Positions 1 through 5,341 of a stretch of DNA of 6,530 nt are shown here, in pieces. This DNA comes from Verrucomicrobiota bacterium (GTDB taxonomy: Bacteria > Verrucomicrobiota > Verrucomicrobiia > Chthoniobacterales > UBA10450): the NCBI GenBank assembly GCA_003219115.1, contig QHPN01000189.1:468-6997 (forward strand). The letters are read 5' to 3'. Under the pieces are notes generated by a model that did no database searches, was not told where the DNA came from, and saw only the letters and a program-made list of their open reading frames with translations. The position numbers and the translations under genes were made by a program. The stretch's first letter is position 1. Each line of letters opens with the position of its first letter.

Positions 1-203
1 CTGCCTGTGGTCGATTTGGCGTTTGTTTCGCGCGCATCGCACTATGGAAATGGTAGTAAACGGGCAGCGGCGGGGGAAGCAAATTTTGGCGGGGCCAGAA
101 CAGTTGAGGGTTGTTCGCCACGGCGAATCCGTCCGTCGGCGGATTGGTTGAGAGTTGAGGGGAAGGAGAGTTGAAGCGGGGGAACGGAGGAGCGGGAAAA
201 ACA

Positions 204-252
204 AACACCGAACATCGAACGCCGAACGCCGAACACCGAACACCGAACGTCG
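204..252. repeat. Seven tandem copies of a 7-bp unit, AACRYCG
   Basis: Seven consecutive heptads fit AACRYCG: AACACCG, AACATCG, AACGCCG (twice), AACACCG (twice) and AACGTCG. The array then degenerates into AAATAGCG. Because the unit is 7 bp, any translation cycles through all three phases every 21 bp, which gives peptides such as FGVRRSMFGV on the minus strand. Those peptides should not be read as protein. Similar heptad arrays are, to my recollection, common between genes in Verrucomicrobiota and Planctomycetota. Function is unknown. Confidence 0.85.
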
Positions 253-320
253 AAATAGCGGAGGGCAAAGAGGTAAGGGGGTAAAGGTTCAGACGGGAAA
301 CGAAGATTCAAGAGGGTTGG

Positions 321-345
321 CGTTCCCAAACCGAGTTTGGGAACG
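321..345. repeat. REP-like palindrome, perfect 10-bp stem
   Basis: The left arm CGTTCCCAAA (321-330) is the exact reverse complement of TTTGGGAACG (336-345), with a 5-nt loop CCGAG between. The minus-strand translation contains the peptide LVPKLGLGT, which I recall as a frequent spurious peptide wherever this palindrome occurs in other bacterial genomes. The likeliest identity is a dispersed REP-type element of the kind moved by REP-associated tyrosine transposases. No such transposase is encoded in this window, so that link is inference. It could also serve as a 3' RNA-stabilising hairpin for the lptB transcript. Confidence 0.65.
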
Positions 346-357
346 AGAAGGCATGTC

Positions 358-384
358 GGGAGTCGGGACACTGAGGTCCCTCCC
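358..384 (-). terminator. Imperfect hairpin just after lptB; possible transcript end
   Basis: The plus-strand order is GGGAG (358-362), a TCG bulge, GGAC (366-369), loop ACTGAG, GTCC (376-379) and CTCCC (380-384). This gives a 9-bp stem interrupted by a 3-nt bulge. It begins 4 bases past the lptB stop codon, where a terminator of the minus-strand operon would lie. No T-run follows on the minus strand, so it is not a canonical intrinsic terminator. It could instead be another dispersed palindrome or a 3'-end protecting structure. Confidence 0.35.
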
Positions 385-387
385 ACA

Positions 388-1164
388 TTACATGCGGAAG
401 CGTTCGCCTAAATAGAGCTGGCGGCTGATCGGATCGTTGATGAGAAAATCTTTGGAGCCTTCGCTCTCGACCCGGCCTTCGTAGATGAGGTAGGCGCGAT
501 CGACGATCGATAAGGTTTCGCGCACGTTGTGGTCGGTGATAAGAATGGCGAGGCCGGACTTGCGCAGGTTGACCACAATTTGTTGCACATCATAGACCGC
601 GATCGGGTCGACTCCGCTGAATGGTTCGTCGAGCATGAGCAGGCTCGGGCTGGTCACGAGGGAGCGGGCAATGGTGAGCCGGCGTTTTTCCCCGCCACTC
701 AACGTTAACGCCGTGTTCTTCGCGATCTTCTCGATCCCGAATTGATGGAGCAAATGATCGCAACGCTGCCGTCGCTCGTGTTTGCTCAAGGACAGGGTCT
801 CGAGAATCGCCATGATGTTTTGTTCCACCGTCATCTTGCGGAAAATCGATTCTTCCTGCGGCAAATATCCCATCCCGAGTCGCGCCCGTTTGTACATCGG
901 GAAAGTGGTCACGTCTTGATCGCGAAAAATGACGCTACCGCTGTTGGGTCGAACAAGGCCGACGATCATGTAAAATGTCGTGGTCTTGCCGGCGCCATTG
1001 GGCCCGAGTAACCCGACGATCTCCCCGGCTTTGACGTTAACGTTGATGCCGTTCACGACGGCGCGGCCACCGTAAATTTTCACCAGTTCGCGGGTAGAGA
1101 GAACATCGGGCGGGACGGTCGCCTTCGCCCCGGCCGATGAAGGAGCTGCGGTCGCGCTAATCAT
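388..1164 (-). CDS. lptB: LPS-export ABC transporter ATP-binding protein LptB
   Basis: This is the cytoplasmic ATPase that powers LPS extraction from the inner membrane by LptB2FG. The 258 residues show a complete ABC nucleotide-binding domain: Walker A GPNGAGKT (54-61), Q-loop Q103 in YLPQEESIF, signature LSGGE (155-159), Walker B LLMLDE (175-180) with the catalytic glutamate, a D-loop (SGVD) and the switch histidine H212 in ITDHNV. The ITDHNVRET and YLGERF segments are typical of LptB. It is about 17 residues longer than the usual ~241, because of an Ala/Pro/Ser-rich N-terminus (1-22). The ATG at 1164 overlaps the TGA of the restored lptA tail as ATGA, which supports this start despite no clear ribosome binding site. 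It is the last gene of the kdsA-lptC-lptA-lptB run. LptF and LptG are not in the window. Confidence 0.95.
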   Translation of the reverse strand: MISATAAPSSAGAKATVPPDVLSTRELVKIYGGRAVVNGINVNVKAGEIVGLLGPNGAGKTTTFYMIVGLVRPNSGSVIFRDQDVTTFPMYKRARLGMGYLPQEESIFRKMTVEQNIMAILETLSLSKHERRQRCDHLLHQFGIEKIAKNTALTLSGGEKRRLTIARSLVTSPSLLMLDEPFSGVDPIAVYDVQQIVVNLRKSGLAILITDHNVRETLSIVDRAYLIYEGRVESEGSKDFLINDPISRQLYLGERFRM

Positions 1165-1319
1165 GGCTTGGGCGAGGGTGATGGCGTGGCCGAGGATGAT
1201 CCGGGTTTTTCTTCCTTCGGCTCCTGCCGAATCTCCGTTCGGCTTGGGCCATGAGTATCGAGGTGTCCGTCTTGATTAATAACCATCACGGTCTGGGCGC
1301 TGGTGGCAATGTGCATGTT
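1161..1319 (-). pseudogene. lptA: Displaced C-terminal part of the LptA-like gene (-1 frame)
   Basis: Starting with AAC at 1319-1317, the -1 frame relative to the LptA-like gene reads 52 codons without a stop. It begins NMHIATSAQTVMVINQDG, continues through THGPSRTEIR, and has a Pro/Ser-rich end (SPSPKP). The motif order (a threonine/serine strand, TVM, then GPSRT) resembles the end of verrucomicrobial OstA-domain proteins as I recall them. The TGA at 1163-1161 overlaps the lptB ATG at 1164-1162 as ATGA, the same junction seen between the two genes upstream. Chance is an unlikely explanation for an open frame, fitting composition and an ATGA junction together. It is best read as the true C-terminus, thrown out of frame by a real mutation or a sequencing error. 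Confidence 0.7.
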
Positions 1320-1777
1320 TGGTCCAGCTCGACACTGCCATCCGTTGCCATGTAAACGGCGTGTTCGGAGCGACCAACGGCGTGGGTCGGTGGCCCGCCA
1401 TTCGGATCGGGTCTGTCGCGCACCACGCCAACGTTGCCCTGCGCGATCGCTTTCTCCAATCCCTGGTCTCCGCCCTTATGCAAATAAACCGTTAACTTGT
1501 CTGACTGGAGATTGAATCTGGGATCGAACACTTTCACGTTACCGGTAAAAATACCGATGTTCTTCCCTGAATCGAAGGAGGCTTCATCGGCATAAATCTC
1601 GGTTGTGATCGGGCCTTTCGATTCGTTCTCGAGAGGATTTTTGGCGGCCGCGCCTGCCTTGGCCTTCGGCTTTGGCGAGTTCGCCGATTTGGGAGTTTGC
1701 CCGCCGGTGGTAACGACCTCATTCTGGCCAAAGGCAGTTATTACCAGGCTAAAGATTGCGAGTCCCAACAGCTTCAT
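1286..1777 (-). CDS. lptA: LptA/OstA-like periplasmic LPS-transport protein, apparently frameshifted
   Basis: As read, it encodes 163 residues: a signal peptide (about 1-17, MKLLGLAIFSLVITAFG), a Pro/Ala/Lys-rich linker (about 25-55) and an OstA/LptA-type beta-jellyroll segment (about 57-153: TEIYADEASFDS, GIFTGNVKVFDP, LQSDKLTVYL, EKAIAQGNVGVV). LptA proteins form the periplasmic bridge that carries LPS to the outer membrane. The final ten residues (TCTLPPAPRP) do not look like this family. The -1 frame from 1319 continues in family style to 1161, giving about 205 residues in all, so the gene appears broken near codon 153. Its ATG overlaps the stop of the LptC-like gene (ATGA, 1774-1777), which suggests coupling. 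The call rests on the OstA pattern, the signal peptide and the position beside lptB; family membership is firmer than the exact lptA symbol. Confidence 0.8.
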   Translation of the reverse strand: MKLLGLAIFSLVITAFGQNEVVTTGGQTPKSANSPKPKAKAGAAAKNPLENESKGPITTEIYADEASFDSGKNIGIFTGNVKVFDPRFNLQSDKLTVYLHKGGDQGLEKAIAQGNVGVVRDRPDPNGGPPTHAVGRSEHAVYMATDGSVELDQTCTLPPAPRP

Positions 1778-2343
1778 GGCTGCTTTTGCGGTGATGGTTG
1801 CGGCGATTGTTGCGGCCTCAGCTTCGATTGGTCGGTAATCACCATTTTGACGTTGCCGGTTATGGTTCCTTGCCGCGCAGCGGTGTCAAACCGAACAGTA
1901 TCACCCACGATCTCGAAATCGGCGCGCTTGATCGTGGTTCGTTGCGGTGAAGTGAGGACACGAGTGTTCAAATCCAGCACGGAATCTGCCATTGCGATCT
2001 GGAGATCGATCTGATTGTCTTCGGTGTAGGTCGTGATGTTGAGATCGCGAAATTGCATGTGATTCTGATCGACTCGTCGCGCCGTCCCCGCAACGAAACG
2101 GCCTCGCAAATGTCCGTTCTCGTCAATATCGGGGAGCACAAGACCCTTGGCTTCATGACCGATCGGCAAGGGGACCTGACCTCCTGACCCTGGACTCGCA
2201 CTGGCAGACTCAGACGGTGACTCCGCGCCTTTGGCTTTCTTATGCTTTTTCGGTTGCTGGGCGAAATCAGCCGGCGCAATCAGAAAAGCTAGCAACCCTA
2301 AAAATATCACGCGTCCAGCGCGACCGTTAAGAAACGGCAGCAT
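1774..2343 (-). CDS. lptC: LptC-like LPS-export periplasmic protein
   Basis: This 189-residue protein has an N-terminal hydrophobic segment (about 11-28, ending APADFAQQ) that is a signal peptide or single membrane anchor. A Lys-rich then Ser/Gly-rich linker (30-58) follows. The domain at about 68-172 has the LptC/OstA strand pattern: LVLPDIDENGHLRGRF, ARRVDQNHMQFRDLNI, LDLNTRVLTS, TIKRADFEIVGDTVRFD and GTITGNVKMVI. The tail (173-189) is Gln/Pro/Ser-rich. LptC hands LPS from LptB2FG to LptA at the inner membrane. Its position between kdsA and the LptA-like gene, together with lptB, supports the role. The start at 2343 overlaps the 3' end of kdsA by 17 bp, and the stop overlaps the next ATG by 4 bp. 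It could equally be named a second OstA-domain protein, so the lptC symbol is tentative. Confidence 0.75.
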   Translation of the reverse strand: MLPFLNGRAGRVIFLGLLAFLIAPADFAQQPKKHKKAKGAESPSESASASPGSGGQVPLPIGHEAKGLVLPDIDENGHLRGRFVAGTARRVDQNHMQFRDLNITTYTEDNQIDLQIAMADSVLDLNTRVLTSPQRTTIKRADFEIVGDTVRFDTAARQGTITGNVKMVITDQSKLRPQQSPQPSPQKQP

Positions 2344-3139
2344 GAACAGCTTTTAACACGCGAAGAATCTTCGGCAAATTTTTCAGTGGCAGTTGATTTG
2401 GGCCGTCGGAGAGAGCGCCCTCCGGATTCTCGTGGACTTCCATGAAAACGCCGTCGCATCCAGCGGCCACGGCGGCGCGTGCCAGGACTGGCGCGAGGTC
2501 TCCGTCACCCGAGGTGGAATCGCCGGCACCGCCGGGGCGTTGCACGGAATGGGTGGCGTCGAAAATCACGTGGTAGCCGGCCTCACGAATCCAGGCCAGC
2601 GACCGAAAATCCGCGACCAGGTTGTTGTAACCAAAAGTGGTGCCGCGTTCGGTAAAAAGGAATTGTTTCGCGCCAAATTTTTCCAATTTCTCGGCGATAT
2701 TTTTCACGTCCCATGGGGCCAGGAACTGCCCTTTCTTGACGTTCACTGCGCGATCCGTTTCCACGGCGGCGCGGAGCAAATCGGTTTGCCGGCAAAGAAA
2801 AGCGGGGATTTGCAGTAAATCGATGAATTCGCCCGCCATTTCGGCCTCAGCGGGAGAATGGACATCCGTCGTGACCGGGATTTTTAGTTCGCGACCGATG
2901 GACGCGAGAATTTCGCAGCCTTCGCGTGGGCCAATTCCGCGAAATGATCTCACCGAGGTGCGGTTCGCTTTGTCGTAGGAAGCCTTGAAAATGAAGGGCG
3001 TCTTTTCCGTCGCACAAATCTTCGCGATTTTTTCCGCCATTCGCCGGACGAATTTTTCCGATTCGATCACGCACGGGCCGAGGATGAAGGCCGGCCTTCC
3101 GCCGCCGATGGTGACGTTTCTGATGCGAAGCTGGTCCAT
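2327..3139 (-). CDS. kdsA: 3-deoxy-8-phosphooctulonate synthase (Kdo-8-phosphate synthase)
   Basis: This cytoplasmic enzyme condenses phosphoenolpyruvate with arabinose 5-phosphate to give Kdo-8-phosphate, the precursor of the Kdo sugars of LPS. The 270 residues are full length for the family and form a TIM barrel. Visible motifs are GPCVIES (21-27), FKASYDKANRTS (51-62), TTDVHSP (90-96), QIPAFLCRQTDLL (110-122), NVKKGQF (133-139), FGYNNLV (169-175), FDATHSVQ (193-200) and SDGPNQLPL (244-252). C23, H197, E234 and D245 match the metal-ligand set known from the Aquifex enzyme, so this should be the metal-dependent class. The E. coli enzyme has Asn at the cysteine position. The ATG at 3139 has no clear ribosome binding site. 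This is the first gene of the coupled LPS run, 102 bp downstream of the membrane-protein gene. Confidence 0.96.
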   Translation of the reverse strand: MDQLRIRNVTIGGGRPAFILGPCVIESEKFVRRMAEKIAKICATEKTPFIFKASYDKANRTSVRSFRGIGPREGCEILASIGRELKIPVTTDVHSPAEAEMAGEFIDLLQIPAFLCRQTDLLRAAVETDRAVNVKKGQFLAPWDVKNIAEKLEKFGAKQFLFTERGTTFGYNNLVADFRSLAWIREAGYHVIFDATHSVQRPGGAGDSTSGDGDLAPVLARAAVAAGCDGVFMEVHENPEGALSDGPNQLPLKNLPKILRVLKAVHAAVS

Positions 3140-3154
3140 ATGGAGATGCGTGAT

Positions 3155-3246
3155 TGTAGCGGCAGTCTACCTGTCGCGCCATGGCCTTAGCGAAGGCGGA
3201 TGACCGCCGAAACTACTAAGATCGGCGCTCATAGAGCGCCGCTACA
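3155..3246. repeat. MITE/BIME-like palindromic unit with 9-bp terminal inverted repeats
   Basis: TGTAGCGGC at 3155-3163 and its exact reverse complement GCCGCTACA at 3238-3246 bracket 92 bp that nearly fill the spacer between the membrane-protein gene and kdsA. Each end starts a hairpin. The left one pairs GCGGCAG (3159-3165) with CTGTCGC (3171-3177), with one G-T wobble. The right one pairs GGCGCTC (3224-3230) with GAGCGCC (3234-3240) around an ATA loop. Between them lie two smaller stems (GCCTT/AAGGC at 3184-3197; GGCGG/CCGCC at 3195-3208). The right hairpin begins inside the TAG stop of the upstream minus-strand gene and could act as its 3' end, but no T-run follows. Confidence 0.6.
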
Positions 3247-3952
3247 GAAATTTTCGGCGGGTGAGATCGTAAATGACGAATGGGAGGTACAGCACAATGA
3301 AGAATGCGAGCGCGAGCAGATGCATTTCGAAGAGATAGAGCGGGCGATAATCCGAAAGAATATTAAGGAGGGTTTTCGCTTCCGGTTTGTGAAGGAGAAA
3401 ACCGTAATTGAAGCCGGTGAAACGGTCGGTGACCAGGGTGACGATGAAATAGAGTTCGGTCCAAAGAAAGACGCGAACGATGGAGAAGGCGTGTGGTCGA
3501 AGATGATGGGTCAGCATTAGAAAAATGATGCCGATGATGATGCCGCAGTGGGAAGTGAAGAAACTGAAGAATCGGAAGTCGGGGAAACCGTAAATCAGAT
3601 TCGGAGTTAGCACGGCTTGCACGGTCCCGCCGATTCCCCAGAAATAGGCGACCTCGAACCAGCGTGGTCGGCGGGTCCACATCGCGATGATGATCACCAC
3701 CATCGCCCAATCGCAGAGTTGCATGGGTAAGAGTTGCTCCCAGCTGACGGCGCCGAATTGCCGGACTAACGATAGATAGACGAAGTAATTTGCAACCAGG
3801 ATGAGGGAGATCGCGCCGACGATGATGCGTTCGATGATCGGCGATTTCGTCCAACGAACGAGCGCAGCGAACAGGAACGGCAGTGCAATGGTGAGAAAGA
3901 TGACGGTGACATGTGCGGTGCCGTAGGGGTAAAAGGGATGAGCGGGATTCAT
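3242..3952 (-). CDS. TIGR02206/YwaF-type integral membrane protein of unknown function
   Basis: The 236 residues from the ATG at 3952 are largely hydrophobic, with about six or seven membrane segments (about 13-33, 41-62, 78-92, 100-120, 132-149, 159-177 and 207-229). Recognisable family features are LPMQLCDWA (75-83), YFWGIGGTVQAVLTPNL (103-119), FFTSHCGIII (131-140) and FNYGFLLHKP (181-190). These match the TIGR02206 (TP0381/YwaF) family, whose biochemical role is not known to me. An ATG at 4072 would add 40 residues (MAAKIAALQLIASN and onward), but that start lies next to a palindromic repeat and the added sequence does not look like this family, so I chose 3952. No strong ribosome binding site is visible. 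It lies upstream of kdsA on the same strand; whether it is co-transcribed is unclear because a repeat fills the spacer. Confidence 0.85.
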   Translation of the reverse strand: MNPAHPFYPYGTAHVTVIFLTIALPFLFAALVRWTKSPIIERIIVGAISLILVANYFVYLSLVRQFGAVSWEQLLPMQLCDWAMVVIIIAMWTRRPRWFEVAYFWGIGGTVQAVLTPNLIYGFPDFRFFSFFTSHCGIIIGIIFLMLTHHLRPHAFSIVRVFLWTELYFIVTLVTDRFTGFNYGFLLHKPEAKTLLNILSDYRPLYLFEMHLLALAFFIVLYLPFVIYDLTRRKFL

Positions 3953-4218
3953 TGGTCCGAGGCGGACTGGCGGTTGCAGATCAGATAACAGACGCGGCAA
4001 GTCGCGGCGAGCGGGTTTATCTGCTAATTCGTTGGAGGCGATTAGTTGTAGGGCGGCGATCTTCGCCGCCATTTGTTTTTCGACCGGCGGCCAGTATGGC
4101 CGCCCTTAAATTGACTGGGAGCAGTGCCCGTCCGGTTCGGACCTGCCAGGTCTTCGGATTTTGTGAGTTGTTCAGGTGGCCGAATTGGAAGTCGCCCCTT
4201 CCCAGTCAGGGCGTTATT
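3953..4218. other. Spacer between membrane-protein gene and usp gene, with palindromes
   Basis: There is no supported gene in this spacer. It contains the paired hairpins listed at 4050-4106, a 13-bp palindrome (GACCTG at 4140-4145, CAGGTC at 4147-4152), a short hairpin (GGAAG at 4187-4191, CTTCC at 4198-4202) about 17 bases past the usp stop, and an 8-bp inverted pair, GACTGGGA (4113-4120) with TCCCAGTC (4200-4207). The last pair could mark element ends but may be chance. The promoter of the membrane-protein gene should lie here; I see no convincing -35/-10 pair. Confidence 0.5.
4050..4106. repeat. Doublet of short GC-rich hairpins (BIME-like)
   Basis: Two hairpins lie side by side. GGCGGCGA (4052-4059) pairs with TCGCCGCC (4063-4070) around TCT, and GGCGGCC (4086-4092) pairs with GGCCGCC (4098-4104) around AGTAT. 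The outer ends AGGGCGGC (4050-4057) and GCCGCCCT (4099-4106) are exact reverse complements, so the unit is symmetrical overall. The left end reads TGTAGGGCGGC from 4047, close to the TGTAGCGGC ends of the 3155-3246 unit. I infer a related class of dispersed REP-like elements. Confidence 0.6.
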
Positions 4219-5022
4219 TCAGCGCGCCAGCCAAAGATTGCAGGGAATGACATCGGCAAGCCATTCCAGATTCGGTGGCAACTGACCGCTTTTTTTCGCC
4301 GGATCGAGCGGCACAACGAATAAATCTGCCTCCATGGATTTCACGAAATCGGCCGCGGCGAACCCGGTGTTACCACGGATGCAACGCACCTCGATCGGCA
4401 CATCAGTGTGACCGAGCGCAAGGACGAAATGTTCCAGTTTTGCGTCCTCGTCAGTTTCAAAGGGAGTGCCCTCCTGTTTCGCGCGCGCTTCGTCGAAGGT
4501 GGTGATGAGTCGCACCACGTAAACGCATTCGGATTTCTCCCGCGCCGCGAAGTGCAAGGTGCGCCGCAAACTTTTCGACCCGTGCTCAGAATATTCGGCG
4601 AGGAAAACGAGCTTACGCAATGGCTCCGGTTCCCGTGCCGGATGAGTGAAAAGAATGACCGAGCTGCCGCCTTCGCGGAGAAGCCGGCGGGCGACGTTGC
4701 CGAGGAAAGGGTGCAGCACCACTTCCTTCTCCAGCGCGCCGGCCACGATCAGATCGATCGCGTTCCGCTCGATCGCTCGCAGAATTGCCGTGGCCGGATC
4801 GCCCTGCTCGTAGTGAATGGGGGAATCTTTCGGCAAGGAGAGCCGTTCCAAGGCATCGGCAAACTTCGCGCTGGTCTCATTGCTTTTTTTGCCGACGTAA
4901 ATCAGGCAAAGCTCGGCATCGAAACGATCGCGAATCCGTTTTGCCTCGGCGAGCACCTGCTCAAAACGAGGCGAAAAGGTGCTGGCAACGGCGATACTGC
5001 GATAAGGCGCTGGATCGAACAT
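4219..5022 (-). CDS. Tandem-domain universal stress protein (UspA family)
   Basis: The 267 residues contain two UspA-like alpha/beta domains. Domain 1 (about 7-126) opens YRSIAVASTFSPRFEQVL, continues AELCLIYVG, then AIDLIVAGALEKE and GNVARRLLREGGSSVILF. Domain 2 (about 135-267) opens LRKLVFLAEYSEHGSKSL, continues ECVYVVRLI, then EADLFVVPLD and closes with a short strand (CNLWLAR). In domain 1 the G-x2-G-x9-G(S/T) nucleotide motif of ATP-binding Usp proteins is incomplete: G95 is present, the second glycine is replaced by E98, and GN (108-109) remains. Domain 2 has lost the motif. ATP binding is therefore uncertain. Such proteins generally act in the cytoplasm in stress responses; the partner cannot be told from sequence. 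It stands alone, divergent from coaD. The ATG at 5022 fits the domain start; a GGAG lies upstream but at poor spacing. Confidence 0.85.
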   Translation of the reverse strand: MFDPAPYRSIAVASTFSPRFEQVLAEAKRIRDRFDAELCLIYVGKKSNETSAKFADALERLSLPKDSPIHYEQGDPATAILRAIERNAIDLIVAGALEKEVVLHPFLGNVARRLLREGGSSVILFTHPAREPEPLRKLVFLAEYSEHGSKSLRRTLHFAAREKSECVYVVRLITTFDEARAKQEGTPFETDEDAKLEHFVLALGHTDVPIEVRCIRGNTGFAAADFVKSMEADLFVVPLDPAKKSGQLPPNLEWLADVIPCNLWLAR

Positions 5023-5076
5023 TCAGGGCAAATATTCTCCGGCTATCGTGCCCCCTCGGCAACTTGGATGCCATGA

Positions 5077-5097
5077 AAATGACGAATGACGAATGAC
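5077..5097. repeat. Three tandem heptads, RAATGAC
   Basis: AAATGAC (5077-5083) and GAATGAC (5084-5090, 5091-5097) form a short tandem array. A further GAATGAC occurs at 5139-5145. Inverted heptads (ATCATTC 5342-5348 and GTCATTC 5349-5355) sit on the coaD side, so the heptads face each other across the spacer. Translations of such arrays give peptides like HSSFVI, a useful sign of non-coding DNA. Confidence 0.75.
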
Positions 5098-5098
5098 C

Positions 5099-5130
5099 CG
5101 CCGACGTCCCGCCGTCGCGGGACTTCGGCG
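5099..5130. repeat. Long GC-rich hairpin, 13 of 14 pairs, 4-nt loop
   Basis: CGCCGA (5099-5104), a single unpaired C, then GTCCCGC (5106-5112) pair with GCGGGAC (5117-5123), a single T, then TCGGCG (5125-5130), around the loop CGTC. This is the most stable-looking structure in the window. It starts two bases after the heptad array and no T-run follows on either strand, so a dispersed palindrome is more likely than a terminator. It lies upstream of both neighbouring genes, where a terminator would make little sense. Confidence 0.75.
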
Positions 5131-5198
5131 CGGCAGGCGAATGACGAAGCAATGATCCAATGCGAATGAGCAGGTGGATCAGCTCGCGCAAATGGGTT

Positions 5199-5304
5199 GT
5201 CATCCCGAGCGCAAGCGAGGGTTCTCACCAATCGCCATTGATCACGCAAGCCAGATCGGGTGCGCATCTTGAGGTTCCTCCTCGTCTTCGCGACTCGGGA
5301 TGAC
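5199..5304. repeat. 106-bp unit with perfect 11-bp terminal inverted repeats
   Basis: GTCATCCCGAG (5199-5209) and CTCGGGATGAC (5294-5304) are exact reverse complements. Just inside them the sequences stay related: GCGCAAGCGAGGGTTCTCA on the left against GCGAAGACGAGGAGGAACCTCA read inward from the right. The unit could therefore fold as one long imperfect stem. The ends resemble a dispersed inverted repeat I associate with soil Verrucomicrobiota and Acidobacteriota genomes. No target-site duplication is obvious. It is probably a small non-autonomous (MITE-like) element; dispersal cannot be shown from one copy. Confidence 0.65.
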
Positions 5305-5341
5305 GCGCTATGAGAGCGTGAGGCGAGGCCTGTGTCGATTG

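Larger units (their letters stand above)
1..387. other. Repeat-rich spacer downstream of lptB; no convincing gene
   Basis: I see no recognisable coding region here. Open frames exist on both strands, but they are low-complexity translations of short repeats. The first 54 bases could be the 3' tail of a plus-strand gene entering from the left: one frame stops at a TAG at 52-54 and another stays open to a TGA at 172-174. Neither tail is recognisable. The spacer holds a small palindrome (AATCCG at 126-131 with CGGATT at 140-145), a purine-rich stretch with repeated GTTGAG-like words (about 105-180), a 7-bp tandem repeat, a perfect 10-bp-stem hairpin and an imperfect hairpin just past the lptB stop. 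The last three are listed separately. Confidence 0.6.

Noticed and set aside
1..174. 3' end of a plus-strand gene entering from the left
   Set aside because: Frames 1 and 3 end at 172-174 and 52-54 respectively, but neither tail resembles a protein I recognise, so no gene is called.
42..386. Minus-strand reading frame of 114 codons in the left spacer
   Set aside because: It translates the 7-bp tandem array and the REP-like palindrome (FGVRRSMFGV, LVPKLGLGT) and has no protein-like domain.
155..415. Plus-strand reading frame of 86 codons
   Set aside because: It is the complement of the same repeats, very rich in Arg and Asn, and runs into the 3' end of lptB on the other strand.
1316..1324. 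Programmed -1 frameshift in lptA
   Set aside because: The CCAAACA context lacks the X-XXY-YYZ slippery pattern and I see no strong downstream pseudoknot; a deletion or sequencing error is simpler.
2393..2818. Plus-strand reading frame of 141 codons
   Set aside because: It is antisense to kdsA, whose catalytic motifs are complete on the minus strand.
3153..3158. TACAAT on the minus strand as a -10 box for kdsA
   Set aside because: No -35-like hexamer exists at 16-18 bp spacing, and it overlaps the end of the palindromic unit.
4408..5076. Plus-strand reading frame of 222 codons
   Set aside because: It lies almost wholly antisense to the usp gene, whose minus-strand translation shows two clear Usp domains. 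A long antisense frame is expected at this GC content.
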